Shown here: positions 33,716-46,577 of the stretch, piece by piece
Position numbering within the stretch: the first letter of the stretch is position 1
Layout: every line of letters starts with the position of its first letter
Assembly (NCBI GenBank): GCA_024336345.1
Contig: JANFOG010000001.1
Span: 4,650,001-4,714,000, forward strand
DNA length: 64,000 bases
From: Mariannaea sp. PMI_226
Lineage: Eukaryota; Ascomycota; Sordariomycetes; Hypocreales; Nectriaceae
Direction: 5' to 3'
The notes under the pieces: model-generated
Database searches by the model: none
Told to the model about the DNA's origin: nothing
Seen by the model: the letters and a program-made list of their open reading frames with translations, nothing else
Made by a program: the position numbers and the translations under genes

Positions 33716-36700
33716 ATGGACACCCAGATCACGGCGACCGAATCCCAACATCCTTACTCTCATAGCCCCTGGGCCACGACTCCAACGACAAATACGACTT
33801 TGACAACGGCCGCCACCACGACGACATCTACGAGTTCTCCCCCAACCCCGAGTAGCCATAGCGCTTCTGCCCTGACCCCTGACGGCTCCCACTTCATCGA
33901 CGTCGCCGCCGCTCAGTACCAACCCCATCTCGACTTCCTCCCCCTCTTACTACCTCAGCAGTCCACCCTCTACCAAGCACAGCTCCTCCATTACAACAAA
34001 CTCATCTCGCCCTCTCGAGGAGGCGGTTTGCTGCAAACGCCACCGCTTCCTCCTGTAGTTTCATCCCCAAGCGTTCAAGCCGCGCCGAGGTCGCGATCTT
34101 CTAGCAAGGTGTCGCTCAGGGACGGTTCAAACAGCAAGGGAAATCCAGGTGGAGGCCATGGGAGCAGGTCACATCAGAATTCAGAAAAGAACCGCTCGGT
34201 CATAACCTCCAAGGAGGGTCCGTCAAAGATGCCTCCTAAGCAAGCGGCGGACCAGTCCAAGAACCTTCCGCGTCGACCCCCTCCATCACAAGGCCAGTCT
34301 CACTCGAATTCTGTGCCCTCAACACCTCACCAACATGCCCGTCAATTCTCATTCGAAGATCGCGAGCCGTCACCCACCGCAACCACAAACCACTCTCCTC
34401 GTTCAGCCTATTCCGAGACCAACAGCACTCTGCCATCATTGCGGCCTTTGCCTCCCCGCCTTGGAGGATGCAAATATGAGACTGCTCAAATAAATTCGAG
34501 GAGGAGAATACCGTATTCTGTCGGAAATGAACGTCTGGAGAAGCAAGACTTGAGATCGGTCAAGAAGGAGTTGACGGAGGAGGAAGAGAAGAAACTCGCG
34601 GCTGACATGCAAAGAGTTTTCGAGAAGCTCTTGCCTACAGATGCAGTCGAAGAGAACCGTAAAAAGCTCGTCCTCAAACTGGAGAAGATATTCAACGATG
34701 AATGGCCAGGACATGACATCAAGGTGCATCTTTTTGGCTCGTCGGGGAATCTTCTTTGTTCTGATGACTCGGATGGTATGTCGATTTGCGCCTCGAGTAA
34801 TTTGGTTTGTCAAAATGCAGTCTAACGTTTATTTTTCTCAGTTGATATCTGTATCACGACCCCGTGGGCTGATATGGAGGGTGTCTGTATGATTGCCAAC
34901 CTCCTGGCAAAACGTATGTATAGTCCCGTATACGCCTGAAATCAAGTCAGGCTAATGTTTCTATTAGGGGGAATGGAGAAGGTGGTTTGCATTTCCGCAG
35001 CCAAGGTACCAATCGTCAAGATCTGGGATCCTGAACTGGGCCTTGCCTGCGACATGAACGTGAACAACACGCTCGCTCTCGAGAATACTCGAATGGTTCG
35101 AACATATGTTGAAATCGATCCTCGAGTTCGACAATTGGCGATGATCATTAAATACTGGACTCGAAGGAGAATAGTCAATGATGCAGGTAAGCACTGCCCC
35201 GTCTCAAGATCTGGTTTGATGAGAAAGAGAAAGAAAGAAACTAACGACGTTACAGCATTTGGTGGTACCTTGAGTTCATATACCTGGATATGCCTGATCA
35301 TTGCCTTTTTACAACTTCGAAGTCCCCCTGTTCTCCCTTCTTTACATCTATCACCACATAAGCTAACCAAAGCGGATGGCACACCGAGTGACTTTGCGGA
35401 TGATATCAAGAAGCTAGGGACATTCGGCAGTAAGAATAAGTCGTCGGTGGCCGAGCTCCTTTTCCAGTTCTTTCGATTCTACGCCCACGAATTTGATTAT
35501 GATAAACACGTTCTCTCAGTGCGACTGGGGAAGCTGTTGGTAAAAACGGAGAAAAAATGGCACTATGCTCTCAACAACTCGCTTTGTGTGGAGGAACCAT
35601 TTAATACATCTCGAAATCTCGGCAATACCGCAGACGAATACTCTTTCCGAGGCTTACATACGGAGCTACGACGAGCATTCGATCTAGTATCAGTGGCAAA
35701 ATTTGAAGAGGCCTGTGAGCAGTACGTCTTTCCCAAGGAAGAGGAACGGGTTTGGTCAAGACCACCACCACAGTCTCGGCCTGTCTTGCTACGAAGCTCC
35801 TCGCAGACTCATTCAGGCCGCGGTGGACGAGGGAACCATCGGGGCGGAAGGCATGCGAATAATTTCCATCGAAATAATAATAACAACGCGAACCGAAGGG
35901 CATCATCAAGCGTTGCCACCTATGATGCCAATAACATGTTTATTCAACCAACAGGCATGCCCCAGGAGATGCAATGGTATCAAAACCCGCAGTTCAGGTT
36001 TCAGTATGCTCAGCAAGATCTCATGACTCAAATGGCCTATCATCAGGTACATATGCAGCAGCAACTGCACCTGTATGCCCAAAACCCGGCGTTTATGCAA
36101 CATCAAGCGATGAATCAACAAAGGATGTCAACAAACGCCAGTTCCGCACAGCAGCAAAATTCAGATCGACCCAGAACAAATTCGTTTGATAATGCTCCGC
36201 TCAGTGCTCCGCTCAGTGCTCCTCTACAACCTGATATATATGCTCTTTATGGCATGGGATTCGGATCTTCAATGTTTCCCCAGGCCGGGACTGCTTATGG
36301 AACATACCCATCGTCGCACACAGCAGCGACAGCTGGGTCAACCCAAGACTTTCGCCGCTCTCTCCAGCGCTCAATTGTGACTGATGAGGCGGGGGTTTCC
36401 GCATCAGGTAGCGCCTTAAGATCACACTCGCAGCCTGCATCTCGATCACCGTCTTCAAACCAACCCACTGGTGGATATTTTGGAAGCGCCCCAGTCAATG
36501 GGAATATTCAATTGAAGAATGGCCTGCCGATTCCAAGCTTCATGTCGGACGACGCTGATTCAGACGAGACTCCGAAAGCACATGCTGATTCACCACATTC
36601 AGATGAGGGCAAGTATAATGCGTTCTACCTGAAAGAAAACTCAAGTCCTGGTAAGCAGACAAGCCAGCCACAAGTTACTTCCAATGGTATCGCATTTGGC

Positions 36701-37774
36701 GACCTTTCGGGTCAGTCAGCGAGCCCAGGTCGCCGCCGGTTGTCAACAGATCAGCTCCCTCAAACCATCCTTGATCGCAGGATGAGGCGTACTTCGCGCT
36801 CTCCTTCACCTCTTGGACACTCCCGAGCATTTTCGGCGAGTCCTTCAGCTTCTGGTGCGCCGGCTCCGTTTCCCAGCAATCAAAATCGAAATCTCGGACG
36901 TCCCCTGGTTGTGAACGGCTCAGGCCTCAAGACGAGTATTACCAACTCTAGCCCCAGACAAGCGTCTAGAGCGGAGAGCAATGCTTCGGAGGAGTCGATG
37001 ACGTCAAATGCTGACCCAAGTGTGCTTCGTGTCAAGACAAGTAACTTGGCTCCTGAGTATCCACCTGAGGGTTCAATCTCAGCTTCGGTGTCTTCTGGCA
37101 CGCAAGACGCCTCGCCAATCCAGCTGCAGGACCAGTCGCCGGTCGTTGCAAATGGTTCAAGCGCGCCCACTTCTGCTGCTGTAGCACCCGCACCAGCGGA
37201 TGAATCGTCATTCCGGGAACGCATTGCTATGATGAGCGCATACTATATGAACACGCCGCATATCATGCAGGAGCCTGCTGCGTCACGCCTATCACCTTCA
37301 ACTCGGCAGCGCTTGATGTCTAGACAACCACAAAATGGGATTATTGCTCCCCTTGACCTTGCTATTTCAGACCACCGAATCGATCGTTCAGCTGGGCCAG
37401 AAGCCTCTCATCTCTCGCCTGTTTATGAGACCAGGACGCCATCTCCAACCGTCGTTCGAAAGTCTGATGTATTCCTCAAGTCAGAGAAATCCAGCACGCA
37501 AACCAATTCGAAGGCGAAGCCGGCTTCCAAGGTCGAGGAGCGAGCGCCGGATTCTCATGAAGGTCACAAATCGCCGAAGACCCAAAAGCAAGGCAACCAC
37601 GTTCAACGTGTCAATGGTATCAGAGAAAACGGCCATGTTCGTGGTGCAAAGAGCGAAAGCGATGGAGGATGGCAGAAAGCCGTTGGTAAAGGGAAAAAGA
37701 AAAGTGCAAACGGACCGTTGCAAGGAGCTGGTGAACAGCTTCCCAAACATGAGTCGGAGCGTAAGGGCGGCTGA
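33716..37774 (+). CDS. Cid1-type nucleotidyltransferase, non-canonical poly(A)/poly(U) polymerase (1289 aa)
   Basis: Four exons: 33716..34775, 34842..34913, 34968..35186 and 35256..37774. Donors are GTATGT, GTATGT and GTAAGC; acceptors are CTCAG, ATTAG and TACAG. All junctions preserve the frame. The N-terminal ~270 residues are Ser/Thr/Pro-rich and disordered. The catalytic nucleotidyltransferase core has the signature GSS (341-343) with Asp353 and Asp355 (SDVDICI) and a third acidic residue Asp406 (CDMNVNN). It is followed by the central helical region (EIDPRVRQLAMIIKYWTRR) and a PAP-associated domain (CVEEPFNTSRNLGNTADEYSFRGLHTELRRAF). The long C-terminal half is disordered, Gln/Asn- and Ser-rich, with Arg/Gly motifs (GRGGRGNHRGGR). 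Enzymes of this family add A or U to RNA 3' ends in the nucleus or cytoplasm; which one cannot be read from sequence. It resembles the large fungal PAP/25A-domain proteins. Confidence 0.9.
35187..35255 (+). other. In-frame, stop-free intron 3 of the Cid1-type gene
   Basis: This intron is 69 bp (23 codons), has GTAAGC and TACAG ends and contains no in-frame stop. Splicing gives the conserved NDAAFGGTLSSYTW. Retention would insert 23 mostly basic residues between the two halves of the catalytic core. Confidence 0.85.
36194..36220 (+). repeat. 12-bp coding tandem repeat
   Basis: GCTCCGCTCAGT occurs twice and continues into a third partial copy. It encodes APLSAPLSAPL in the disordered C-terminal half of the Cid1-type protein. 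Confidence 0.8.
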
Positions 37775-39256
37775 TTTTATGGGCGAGTGTGAGATCCGAC
37801 TAGCCAACCACCGACAGAATGAAAGTCCCGCCTCCAGACGATGTGCTGCGACGGCGTTGGCAGTATTTGATCCAGGCTCGATGGCACCAACCTTCATAAC
37901 GTGAGGATGTGTCTCTTGGGTAGTACAAACCGTGGCCAGGGACAAGACGTCAGGAAAGCAACCGAAGTAGGGAGTGGGTATATACGATGTTCCAGCAGGG
38001 TGGAGCGGGTGGGAGACTTGGACATCATTCTGGATACGTCCAGGCTCACAGTAGATGAGTGGATGGATGCACCCTCGTGTATACAATTCGGACAATGAGT
38101 GTTTACGGACACTTCAACTAACCTGATGAAGATGTATAAGCGAAGCTTGGCGCGGGCTCAGATGCAGAAAACATGTAGTCGAATGGGCAAGCGGATGGAT
38201 GAATGGCAGGCAGGCGGATTGGTTGGTTGGAGGAGCGGCGTTGGCGTCTTCTACACTTGGCAGGGGAGGCGTTTTATATACACACATGCAACTTTGCGTT
38301 CAGACAGCCCATCTGGGAGGAAAAGGGACTCAACTCCATTTGATATGTCCTACAGGCTACAACGGGGCATAGGGCAAAGCGGTTTAGATGGATGTCACAA
38401 AAAGCATGGACGGATGTAACGGAGCACGAAAATGAAATAGCGAAAACTTTTAAAATATAGCTCTGACCGGTCCGTTGGTGATGTCAAGGCAGGATGGCAT
38501 GACATCAGATGAGAAGAGAAGAGAATGACAACAAGATAGATGGATGGGGATCATGATTTGGGACAAGGGTCGGAGGCATAGTTTGGAGTATTGATGCAAT
38601 GTACTTTACCTATCAGATATCACTCACATCCCGGCAGGCTGCGTAACTAGGCAATTAGATTTCGAGTTTATGAAAGATATGTTGACTCCAAGTAGAGATA
38701 ATGCTCACCAAGTCTTGGGCTACTAACCTTATCACTGGTTGCCAGCGTAGAATTGTATAATGATGGCACCAGCTTCCACGTGTAGAGATGATTTACGAAA
38801 ACCGTTTTTGCACGTCTGAAATAGCAACTTTGTTGAGAGGCAATGACCAATATTCGGGAAGCTGTGCAACCCGGAATGCGATGGGATGGAATGGAATGGG
38901 ATGGAGATAATGGATCGCGGTGCCGTACTTCCGACAGCATGAGTCATCATCAGTTAATTAAGCAGGCAGCTTAACTAATCCGCCGAGAGCAGCCTGTAAA
39001 AGCTTAATGATATGTAGGCTACCGAATTGAGTACCCGAGCGGCTGAAAGTCGTGCCTGAACGACTCCAGTATCGCTGGTTTGGGTAGTTCAAATTGAGGG
39101 AAATTATGATACGATCAGAAAGGTTATTGATATCGTTATGTATATATATTTGCTCTGTGATCCTTCCAAAGATTCGAAGTTGACAATAAACAGTCACATC
39201 ACCAACTCACACAGTCGTAATCACAACACGACCTTTCATTATTACAGAACCCGAAA
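37775..39256. other. Intergenic region with promoter of the MDR-like gene
   Basis: About 1.5 kb: the 3' UTR of the polymerase gene on the left and a TATA-containing promoter on the right (39141). No gene seen. Confidence 0.6.
39141..39149 (+). promoter_or_regulatory. TATA box of the MDR-like gene
   Basis: TATATATAT lies about 110 bases upstream of ATG 39257. It is followed by an A/C-rich leader (CACATCACCAACTCACACAG). Confidence 0.55.
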
Positions 39257-40219
39257 ATGAGCATCATTGCTGCCCAAGTTACTGAATGGGGTTCAGCCCC
39301 CAAGATCGTCAAGATCTCTGCCCCTCCCGCTCCCTCTGACCCTTCTTCCACCATACAAGTCCGGGTCCTAGCAACAGGCCTTCACCAGGTCGTGCGCACA
39401 CGCGCCGTAGGGAAGCACTATACCTCGGGTCCTTTGCCTCACACTCCCGGTTTTGATGGTACGGGCATCGATATCGGCACCGGGAAGCTCGTCTACTTCA
39501 ATGCCATGAGCACAGGAAGCTTCAGTGAGATCATCAACATTCCCAGGGAAAACGCTGTGGAGATTCCAGAGGGTGTAGATCCCATCCAGGCGGCTGGGTT
39601 GATGAACCCCGTCATGAGTAGTTGGATGGCGCTGAGGAAGAGGGTCGACTTCGTCAAGAACGGGGAAGGCAATAAGAACTGGACTGTTCTCATCATGGGA
39701 GCGACAACTGCTAGTGGGAAAATTGCCATCAGAGTTGCGCGTATGCTTGGGGCCAAGCGTGTCATAGGCGCCGCGAGAAACGAAGTCGCTCTGCAGGCGC
39801 TTGGTCTCGACGACATGATCGTTCTCAAGGACACACCTACTGAAACGGACTTCACCAGCGCGGCAGAGGCAGATGTTGTTCTTGACTACCTCTTCGGGCC
39901 GTGGATCAGCGCCTTCCTGTCATCTCCGGCCACACGCCCGGCCACAAACCCTCTCACGTGGGTGCAGATCGGCTCCCTGGCTGGGCTGGAGGGCGCCGTG
40001 CCAGCAGCGGGGCTGCGGCAACGGAATGTCACGGTGCGGGGCTCCGGCCCGGGAGCGTGGAGCCTCGCAGAGCTGAGTGAGGAGCAGGCCGGTATGCTGG
40101 GAGTACTAGTCGGCGTGAAGGAGGAGGATGTGAAGGAGGTGAAGATAGAGGATGTGGAGAGCGAGTGGGATGTGAAGACGAAGGGAAGGGTTGTATTTGT
40201 TTTCGGCAAGGAAAAGTAA
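39257..40219 (+). CDS. MDR-superfamily quinone reductase-like oxidoreductase (320 aa)
   Basis: Single exon, ATG in an A-rich context (CCGAAAATGAGC). The N-terminal part (residues 1-120) corresponds to the GroES-like fold of zinc-type alcohol dehydrogenases, with the conserved PHTPGFDGTG (61-70). It lacks the catalytic zinc cysteines, so it belongs to the zinc-free quinone reductase branch. The nucleotide site is VLIMGATTASGKIAIRVARMLGA (144-166), with the variant GATTASG in place of AxxGGVG, followed by RVIGAARN. The C-terminus closes the fold (GRVVFVFGKEK). The cofactor is presumably NADPH. The substrate is unknown (quinone or enone in relatives). At 320 aa it is about the usual length of this group. 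No partner genes lie next to it. Confidence 0.85.
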   Translation: MSIIAAQVTEWGSAPKIVKISAPPAPSDPSSTIQVRVLATGLHQVVRTRAVGKHYTSGPLPHTPGFDGTGIDIGTGKLVYFNAMSTGSFSEIINIPRENAVEIPEGVDPIQAAGLMNPVMSSWMALRKRVDFVKNGEGNKNWTVLIMGATTASGKIAIRVARMLGAKRVIGAARNEVALQALGLDDMIVLKDTPTETDFTSAAEADVVLDYLFGPWISAFLSSPATRPATNPLTWVQIGSLAGLEGAVPAAGLRQRNVTVRGSGPGAWSLAELSEEQAGMLGVLVGVKEEDVKEVKIEDVESEWDVKTKGRVVFVFGKEK

Positions 40220-43200
40220 CAGGCGTTTGGCCGGTATGGTTCGGAACGAAGGGAGGACGAAACTGGTGATTAGAATGGCATATGATAAACTTACTTAATG
40301 CGCCTGTTTGGTAGATATCATAGTATAATATCTCCATTGAATTCATTCTCACAGCTCCCTCTTGCAGAATGTCGAAGCAGCACCGACAGAAACTCAGCTA
40401 CTTATCTACAAAGAGATTTTGGTTGGTGGTGTAGGAAGATTTCATGAGAGCGCCCAATTTCGAGGCGGCTCTGGAAAATGATGCTGGAACCTCACTCTAT
40501 GATCACTAAGAAACACCTTTCAACCCATGCTTCTATTTGATCCACCAAAACGATCATAATGAACAACAGTCTCGGGACTTGACGATAGTTGCCGTTGGCG
40601 TATGCAGGGACCTGCCTGTCTCTTTTCGATGCCGAGTATTCGCGCCTCCAGCAAAGCGGGCAATGCGATCGAGCCATGCCCGATCTCGATTCGCCAGTCC
40701 CAGAACCTAAGCCAGCTGGAGGTCTGGGCAGGGCACGCGCGAGATGCTATGGGGATGTCCACTGGGGCTGGTGCTGAGCATCTGGGGAATCAGGATCGAG
40801 TTTATTTGGAAGCCTAGCTGACGTCTGGATACAAGGCGAGGCCAAGGCGTGGAATGGAGCCCCTTGCGACGGCAATGCATGGGGGGTGGGTGGTGGTCTG
40901 GGATAGACCTGTCTCATTGCGGGACACAGAGGGCAGACGATCTCTAAAAAGCGAGGGATGCACTTCTGGACGTGTCGATCACAGGGTCCCCACGTATATC
41001 CTTTTTTTGCTTCTTCTTCTTCTTCTTCTTCTTCTCTCGTCAATGTGTCGTTCTGCCATTCAAACATTTCGGGTGCCTAATTGCTGGTGAGACATTGGCG
41101 TTGTGCTAGATATGCAGCCGGGAACCAATGAGCAAACGGCTTAGCGGGTGAGTTTTCGTATTTTGATCATGAAACATGCGTGTTCCTTTGGGCTTGGAGT
41201 TTTCGAGCGAACTGCGCATACGAGGAATCCGTCAGCTGAGAGAATGCCCAGAAAGCTGCCTGGGATACGATGTAGTTTTGCATGCAGGCCAGAAACTATT
41301 TTGGGTGGCTTTGTTGAGACTGAGAGGCTGGATTTTGAAACGCCCTACTGTAAGGTGAGATTGTCGATGCGAATGCAGCCTGGGACACGAAGTATCTGAC
41401 AGATTTCACTGCTCACCGAGATAGGCAGCGAGAGGAGAAATAGACAGACGACGAAACTCGTCAGATCATCTATCATTCGCTAATGGTGGAGAGGGGAGGG
41501 GGGGAGTACTGGGATAGACGGAGAGCAGTAGACAAGTCGAGTCCTGAAGGAACGCGAAGCACCAATCAAGGAAGGACTCTCAATCGCCTACCTACCAGGG
41601 CAAAGCACCCAGACCGGTAGGTCGCCCTGAAGGCAAAAACTACTACTTCTGGATGGCCTGCAAGGCGATATGCATAATATCCTGTGCCTTACGTATCTTA
41701 CCTACCGACTTCGGTACCTGAGTGCTCTCAGTAGGCCCTGATTGTATATCCTGATCAGGCAGAGAAATATGCGTGAGATACAAATAAGGATGGTCTCGTG
41801 ACAGGCTTGCCTGCTTGTTCTATTCCCTTTCCGTCGGACCGATGGGCACCTTGCATCCGGTAATTGAGAGAAAAGTTACGTCTGAACATCTGGAGACAAT
41901 CCCTGAATTTTGGTCATAATAAACACGCATACATACATACTATAGTACATACATGGTTGTTCGTACTCTGAAGAACTGGCAGGCATCGAATTGGATGACT
42001 GCATCCCCTGGCTGATGCAGTCCCCGTCAGCTGGGCGAGCCCCTCCAACCAGTCATGCTATGTAGGAACCCTTCAAAGGCTTCAGTAGTCAATGAAAGAA
42101 TCTTCTGACACCCTTCTTTATTTCAAAAGAAGATGGTGGAAGTAAAAGGTAACTATTAATTAAAAAAAATTTAATTATAATCCAAGCATGGTGTCCGCGG
42201 CTTGAGGGTTCCGCACCCTGCGATTTTTATATAGGGCTCGCTTGAAGATGACTCCGAAAGCCCTGCTATAAATAAGCTACCTTAGGTACCTACATATACA
42301 GTATGGGCGCTCTAAAAGACCCCTGGCTTCTGTACTGTGTTTGGGGAGAGGAGGCCCCTCATGTTTCGACTGCTTCCCGTCATCGGGTCTCTGGCATTGC
42401 CCCGCTCAGGCAGTGTTGTGGTACTTGGATGCGACAAGTATTCTGCTCATGAAGTCAAATTTGGCAGCGACTTAAATCTATTACGAGCTTTGTTGCTTTT
42501 GCAAGAAGAACAAGCGAGACCAGGAACCTTCAGCTCCCGAGTCGTTCCCCATGTTTGCATGCCTACCTAGTCCCAGCCCTGGAGTCCTACTGGCCAACCC
42601 CGAGGCAAGGTGGGCAAGGTGGGCAAGGTAGGTACCCTTACGGATGGATTGGCCCCGACTTTTAGCGCAACTAGGCACCTTAACTAAGGTACCCACCGCG
42701 CCATCCACCCCCAGACCAACCCCAAACTTCAGTCAGTTCCAGTTTTAGACGCAGCCACAGCCCTGGGTAGTGGGCAGCCAGAGGGCAGTGGGCAGTGGGC
42801 ACAAGGCAAAAAGGCACCCGACTCACCCAACTCACAGACCTGCTCTCTCCTCGACGCCCTCCGCCATCATTAGCCGAATCCCGCACTTCTGCTTGTCCAG
42901 GGCGTCCGCTGATCTCGGACCAGCTGGGGGGGGGGGAACTCTCTCTCCTGCCACACCACCACCACATTTACCTCGCCGGTCAATCCTCCTTCTCTTCCTC
43001 CATCTTAAGTTGGTCCTACTGTCCGCTCTTCTCTCTCGGTCGCCTCTAGCCTCGACCTCTGCCCAAACGGACGATTTGGCCACCGAACTTGCGACCCGCG
43101 ATCCAAGTGCCCGCGCCAAAAACGTCATCATTGCTTCCCCTAGCCCTCATCACCGACCTGTCGAGTTGAACCTTTGGTCTTATCTGACCTCAGATCTTCT

Positions 43201-43413
43201 CGCCTTGCCTCAGTCATAACCTCACCTTAATTAACAATTACCCGCCCCGACTGTCAATCCCTCGCCGACAACTACGATCAGACAGACTCGAAACCCAACT
43301 CTTCAAACTCCCCGCCCGGCTGCCCTCGTTTCGTCGAGGTGCCCTCGGAACCTCATAGTGGTTACCATGCTCGAGCCCACTCTTGATGCAGATGCTGTGT
43401 TGATCGCGGCCTG
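40220..43413. other. Intergenic region, promoter and leader of the BTB gene
   Basis: About 3.2 kb with no supportable gene. It contains a (CTT)8 microsatellite at 41010-41034, AGGTACCT-type motifs at 42283, 42629 and 42686, a TATAAATA at 42267, an 11-G run at 42926-42936 and, from 42830, a CT/CA-rich leader-like stretch before ATG 43414. Confidence 0.55.
41010..41034. repeat. (CTT)8 microsatellite
   Basis: Eight tandem CTT triplets in intergenic DNA. Confidence 0.9.
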
Positions 43414-46400
43414 ATGCCACCCCGCAAAGGAACCGGATCTGATTCTGCCCACTCCGAGCACCACGAGAATCGATCAAAACGGGACGGCCCCCAAAACAAG
43501 CCCGGCATGGTCCAGAAGACCACCACCGACGGCACCAGCGCACCCGCTGGTGCCAAAATGTGGCGCATTGGCTCTGCCCTTCGCAAGATCTCCAATATCT
43601 CCGCTACGAGTAAGGAGGAGAAGTGGTCGGTACGTTAGCATCACCAGCCGGTTCTCTTGAACCAAGCCACTAACCAAGGTCAAACATGCAGAGCAAACTG
43701 CACCCTACTCCCCTCGAAACCGAGAGCGACTCTCTTCACTCCAAGTCGCCCGAATCCCATACCAATGTCTTACTCGAAAGTTCCGAATCGAATATTCGCC
43801 AGCTTCTGACCATCGTCCAGCGCATGCGCGCCGGTCCTTCAAGTCCTCACCATGTCGATGCCGCATACAAGGAGCTGGTTAAAGTCAAGGATCAGTGTTC
43901 TAACTTGTGCCGTCTTATTCTCCAAGATGCTCTTCGTCGAAACCGAGACTCCATAACGAGCCACGAGACCCTCCGCCGGCAGGACTCCTACGTAGAATCT
44001 CCGCAGAGCCCTGGAGCTGTTTTTGATACCAGGAGTTCCTTCAGTGGCAGAAGCCTCGCCGAGGTTGTGTCTACAAGCATAGTAAAAGAACCTCTCAACA
44101 ATGATGCCTGGCTGAATGCCATTCGTGACTGGAAGACGTATCTTGAGGCCCTGGCCGAGGCATTCATGATCAGTTTAGCCGATACCTATCGCAGTTACGA
44201 GCGCGACGCTACCCAAGATATGATTGATGCCCTATTTGCGAGCAAGCGGTTCCGAAAAGAAGCTGTTCTTCGTATGCGCAACGCCAGCGTGACTAGGGTG
44301 ATGTCGGCAGACCCTCAATTTGTACGTCTCTCTTCCCAATCCAATGTCTGTACTCGAATTTCCTGCTAACATTTGATCACTTAGTTCCCCAGATATGAAA
44401 TCCGCTTTCGTAATTTCGAAAAAGTGAAGCAGGAGTTGATAGAGATCCGACGGCTGCTACAAGCTGCTGAGTCGGGTATATCTCCTGATCGCACGCTGGA
44501 AGAATATGCTATTGCTCCTCGAGGCGATGCAGTTCTTGAGTTTGCAAACAACTCTCCCGAGTCGTCCCCTAACGATCCCGCTCTTCGATTTCGGGTCTCA
44601 TCTCACATGCTTAGTGAGACCTCTCCCATCTTCGGACGCATGTTTGCTGGCCGCTCAAGCAGCCTCCAGGTGTACGATGATGATGACATCATGCCCCAGC
44701 TGCCTCCCCCTCCCACGAAATACGTCTGCAAAGACGGATCAGAAGCGAAGCTATACCGCATGCCTCAGCGGGAGTTGAATCGGTTGGGCTCACTCGAGAT
44801 TCTCCTTCATGCTGCCCACATGCATAACGAAAGGGTACCTCGGGAGCTCACGTTTGAGCAGTTTGTGGCGATAGCCGATTCTTGTATGAAGTACAAGTGC
44901 ACACAACCTCTAGAGCTGATTGTCGAGCATCGATGGCTTCCCCAGTGGATGCACAAAGGCGCAGACGATATGCCCGACGGCTTGTTAGTGATCAGCTATG
45001 CGTTCGGCCTTCGACAACTCTTCTCGCGCATGTCCAAGACTGCTATTCTTAATCTTGTGGATGAGAAGGAACTACAGGCAAAGCCATGGCCGCAAAAGAT
45101 TAAGAACAAGATTTGGGCTGTGAGATGCGCAAAAGTTGCACAGGTCCATGCCTGCTGCGTTGCCACAACCCAGGAATATCTCCGCCCTCCAAGCGGCACA
45201 CCAACTGAGGAGCTCGATGCCCTGCCGGCTACCGATCCTCGGAGCACGGCAAACGTGACGACTATTCCTCTCACCAGCACTCCGAGGTGCCCGAAGGGAA
45301 GCCACTGGTGTGACGCGACGAATCTAGGCTGGTTGATGTTGGTATACAACGAGATGAGCCTATTACCCCACCTCCTACGGCCTAATGTTCTCGCTCATCT
45401 GCCCGAAGCACAGCCTCCGGCAAGGAGTTTAGCCCAGATCGTTGACACACTAAGGAAGATACCAACTCCGCCAACCCCGGTCCATAAGGGTGTTTGCGAC
45501 CCAAGTCCAGCGTTTCGGGCCGCGATCAACGATGTCTATAATAGCGTATTAGGACTGACTCTCTTCGATATCAGCGGCAAGAGTCATGGTTGGGCATTAT
45601 CAAAGCACCGAGAAACAGAGCCACAGACCCAACTCAACAAAGGTCTAGGACGTATGGCAGCCCCCGACAAGGCATATACTGTCGCTACAGAATTTCCTGA
45701 GAGCATCAGGTTACGAATCATGTGTGAAATTGGCGAGCTTGACGACTTGCACGCTGCGGCGATGACCAACAGGGCGTTTTACGAAACATACAAGAAACAC
45801 GAGCTGTTCCTTATGCGCAACATTCTCCGAATGGATCGGAAGCGAGCGGGATCGGTGCGACAGACCTTGCCGTTAAGTGTCACGAACGCCGAGGAGAAGG
45901 TTCTGAAGATAGAATCAGATGTGATGAAGACAACCGCTGCAGACGTAGCAGATGGGTTGACCCTTCGTAGCGATGATGAAGATGATGACGACGGTGACTA
46001 TTCAGATCTAGACGATGACATGAGTCTGTACTCGACATTGGCGCCCTCGGAGGACCGACTGACGGTTGGACGGGATTCATTCTCTAGGGGCACGGATGTG
46101 TCACGATCAGTAGAGCCGCAGGAGATCTCAGCTGAAACACCTGAAAGCCCCCGACAGGTTCGGCGACTCTCATCCGAGACCTCGACGGCACGGTCCACTA
46201 GCGCGGGCTCACCGACGACACCACGCCAGAATGCCGTGGACCAAAGTGTGACGGCAACGGTTGTCTTGGCCAAGAGCCCAATCATCACGAAGACGGAGGA
46301 TATTGATGAGCCCCCTCTTACTGAGGAAGAAGCGAGAAGGATTTTGTGGCCTGACGAGGCTATCAAGGCTGTTGAGTCGCCAATCTCGGCACCTCCTCTC

Positions 46401-46577
46401 GGCGTCGAGGGGTTGCGCGAGAAGTTCCGAGTCGGTGACCTCGCGCTGGTCAAGAGCCTTGAAGATAAGACGTTGGTACCAACCGGAGAGAAACAGCTTC
46501 GAATCGAACACGACAGACGAATAGGTCTTCTGAAGAGCAAAGAAGATGCTCCAGGAGAGGATGGGGAGGGCAAATAA
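43414..46577 (+). CDS. BTB/POZ and F-box-like domain protein (1012 aa)
   Basis: Three exons: 43414..43629, 43692..44321 and 44385..46577, both introns phase 0 (GTACGT...GCAG, 62 bp; GTACGT...TTAG, 63 bp, with a GCTAAC branch point). The N-terminus (1-72) is basic and polar. Exon 2 encodes a helical region (about 105-282). A BTB-like fold begins around residue 325 (LRFRVSSHMLSETSPIFGRMF) and continues through LEILLHAAHMHNERVPRELTFEQFVAIADSCMKY. A second helical module near 715-765 (FPESIRLRIMCEIGELDDLHAAAMTNRAFYETY) resembles an F-box-like repeat. An acidic stretch of Asp/Glu follows at about 810-825, then a Ser/Thr-rich tail. BTB proteins often act as Cullin-3 substrate adaptors; that role here is inference. 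No nuclear or membrane signal is clear. Confidence 0.85.

Noticed and set aside
33028..33765. 245-codon Pro/Ser-rich frame before the Cid1-type start
   Set aside because: It arises from the CT-rich leader and has no ATG-supported start or domain.
37481..38095. 204-codon antisense frame at the 3' end of the Cid1-type gene
   Set aside because: Opposite supported coding sequence; no conserved features.
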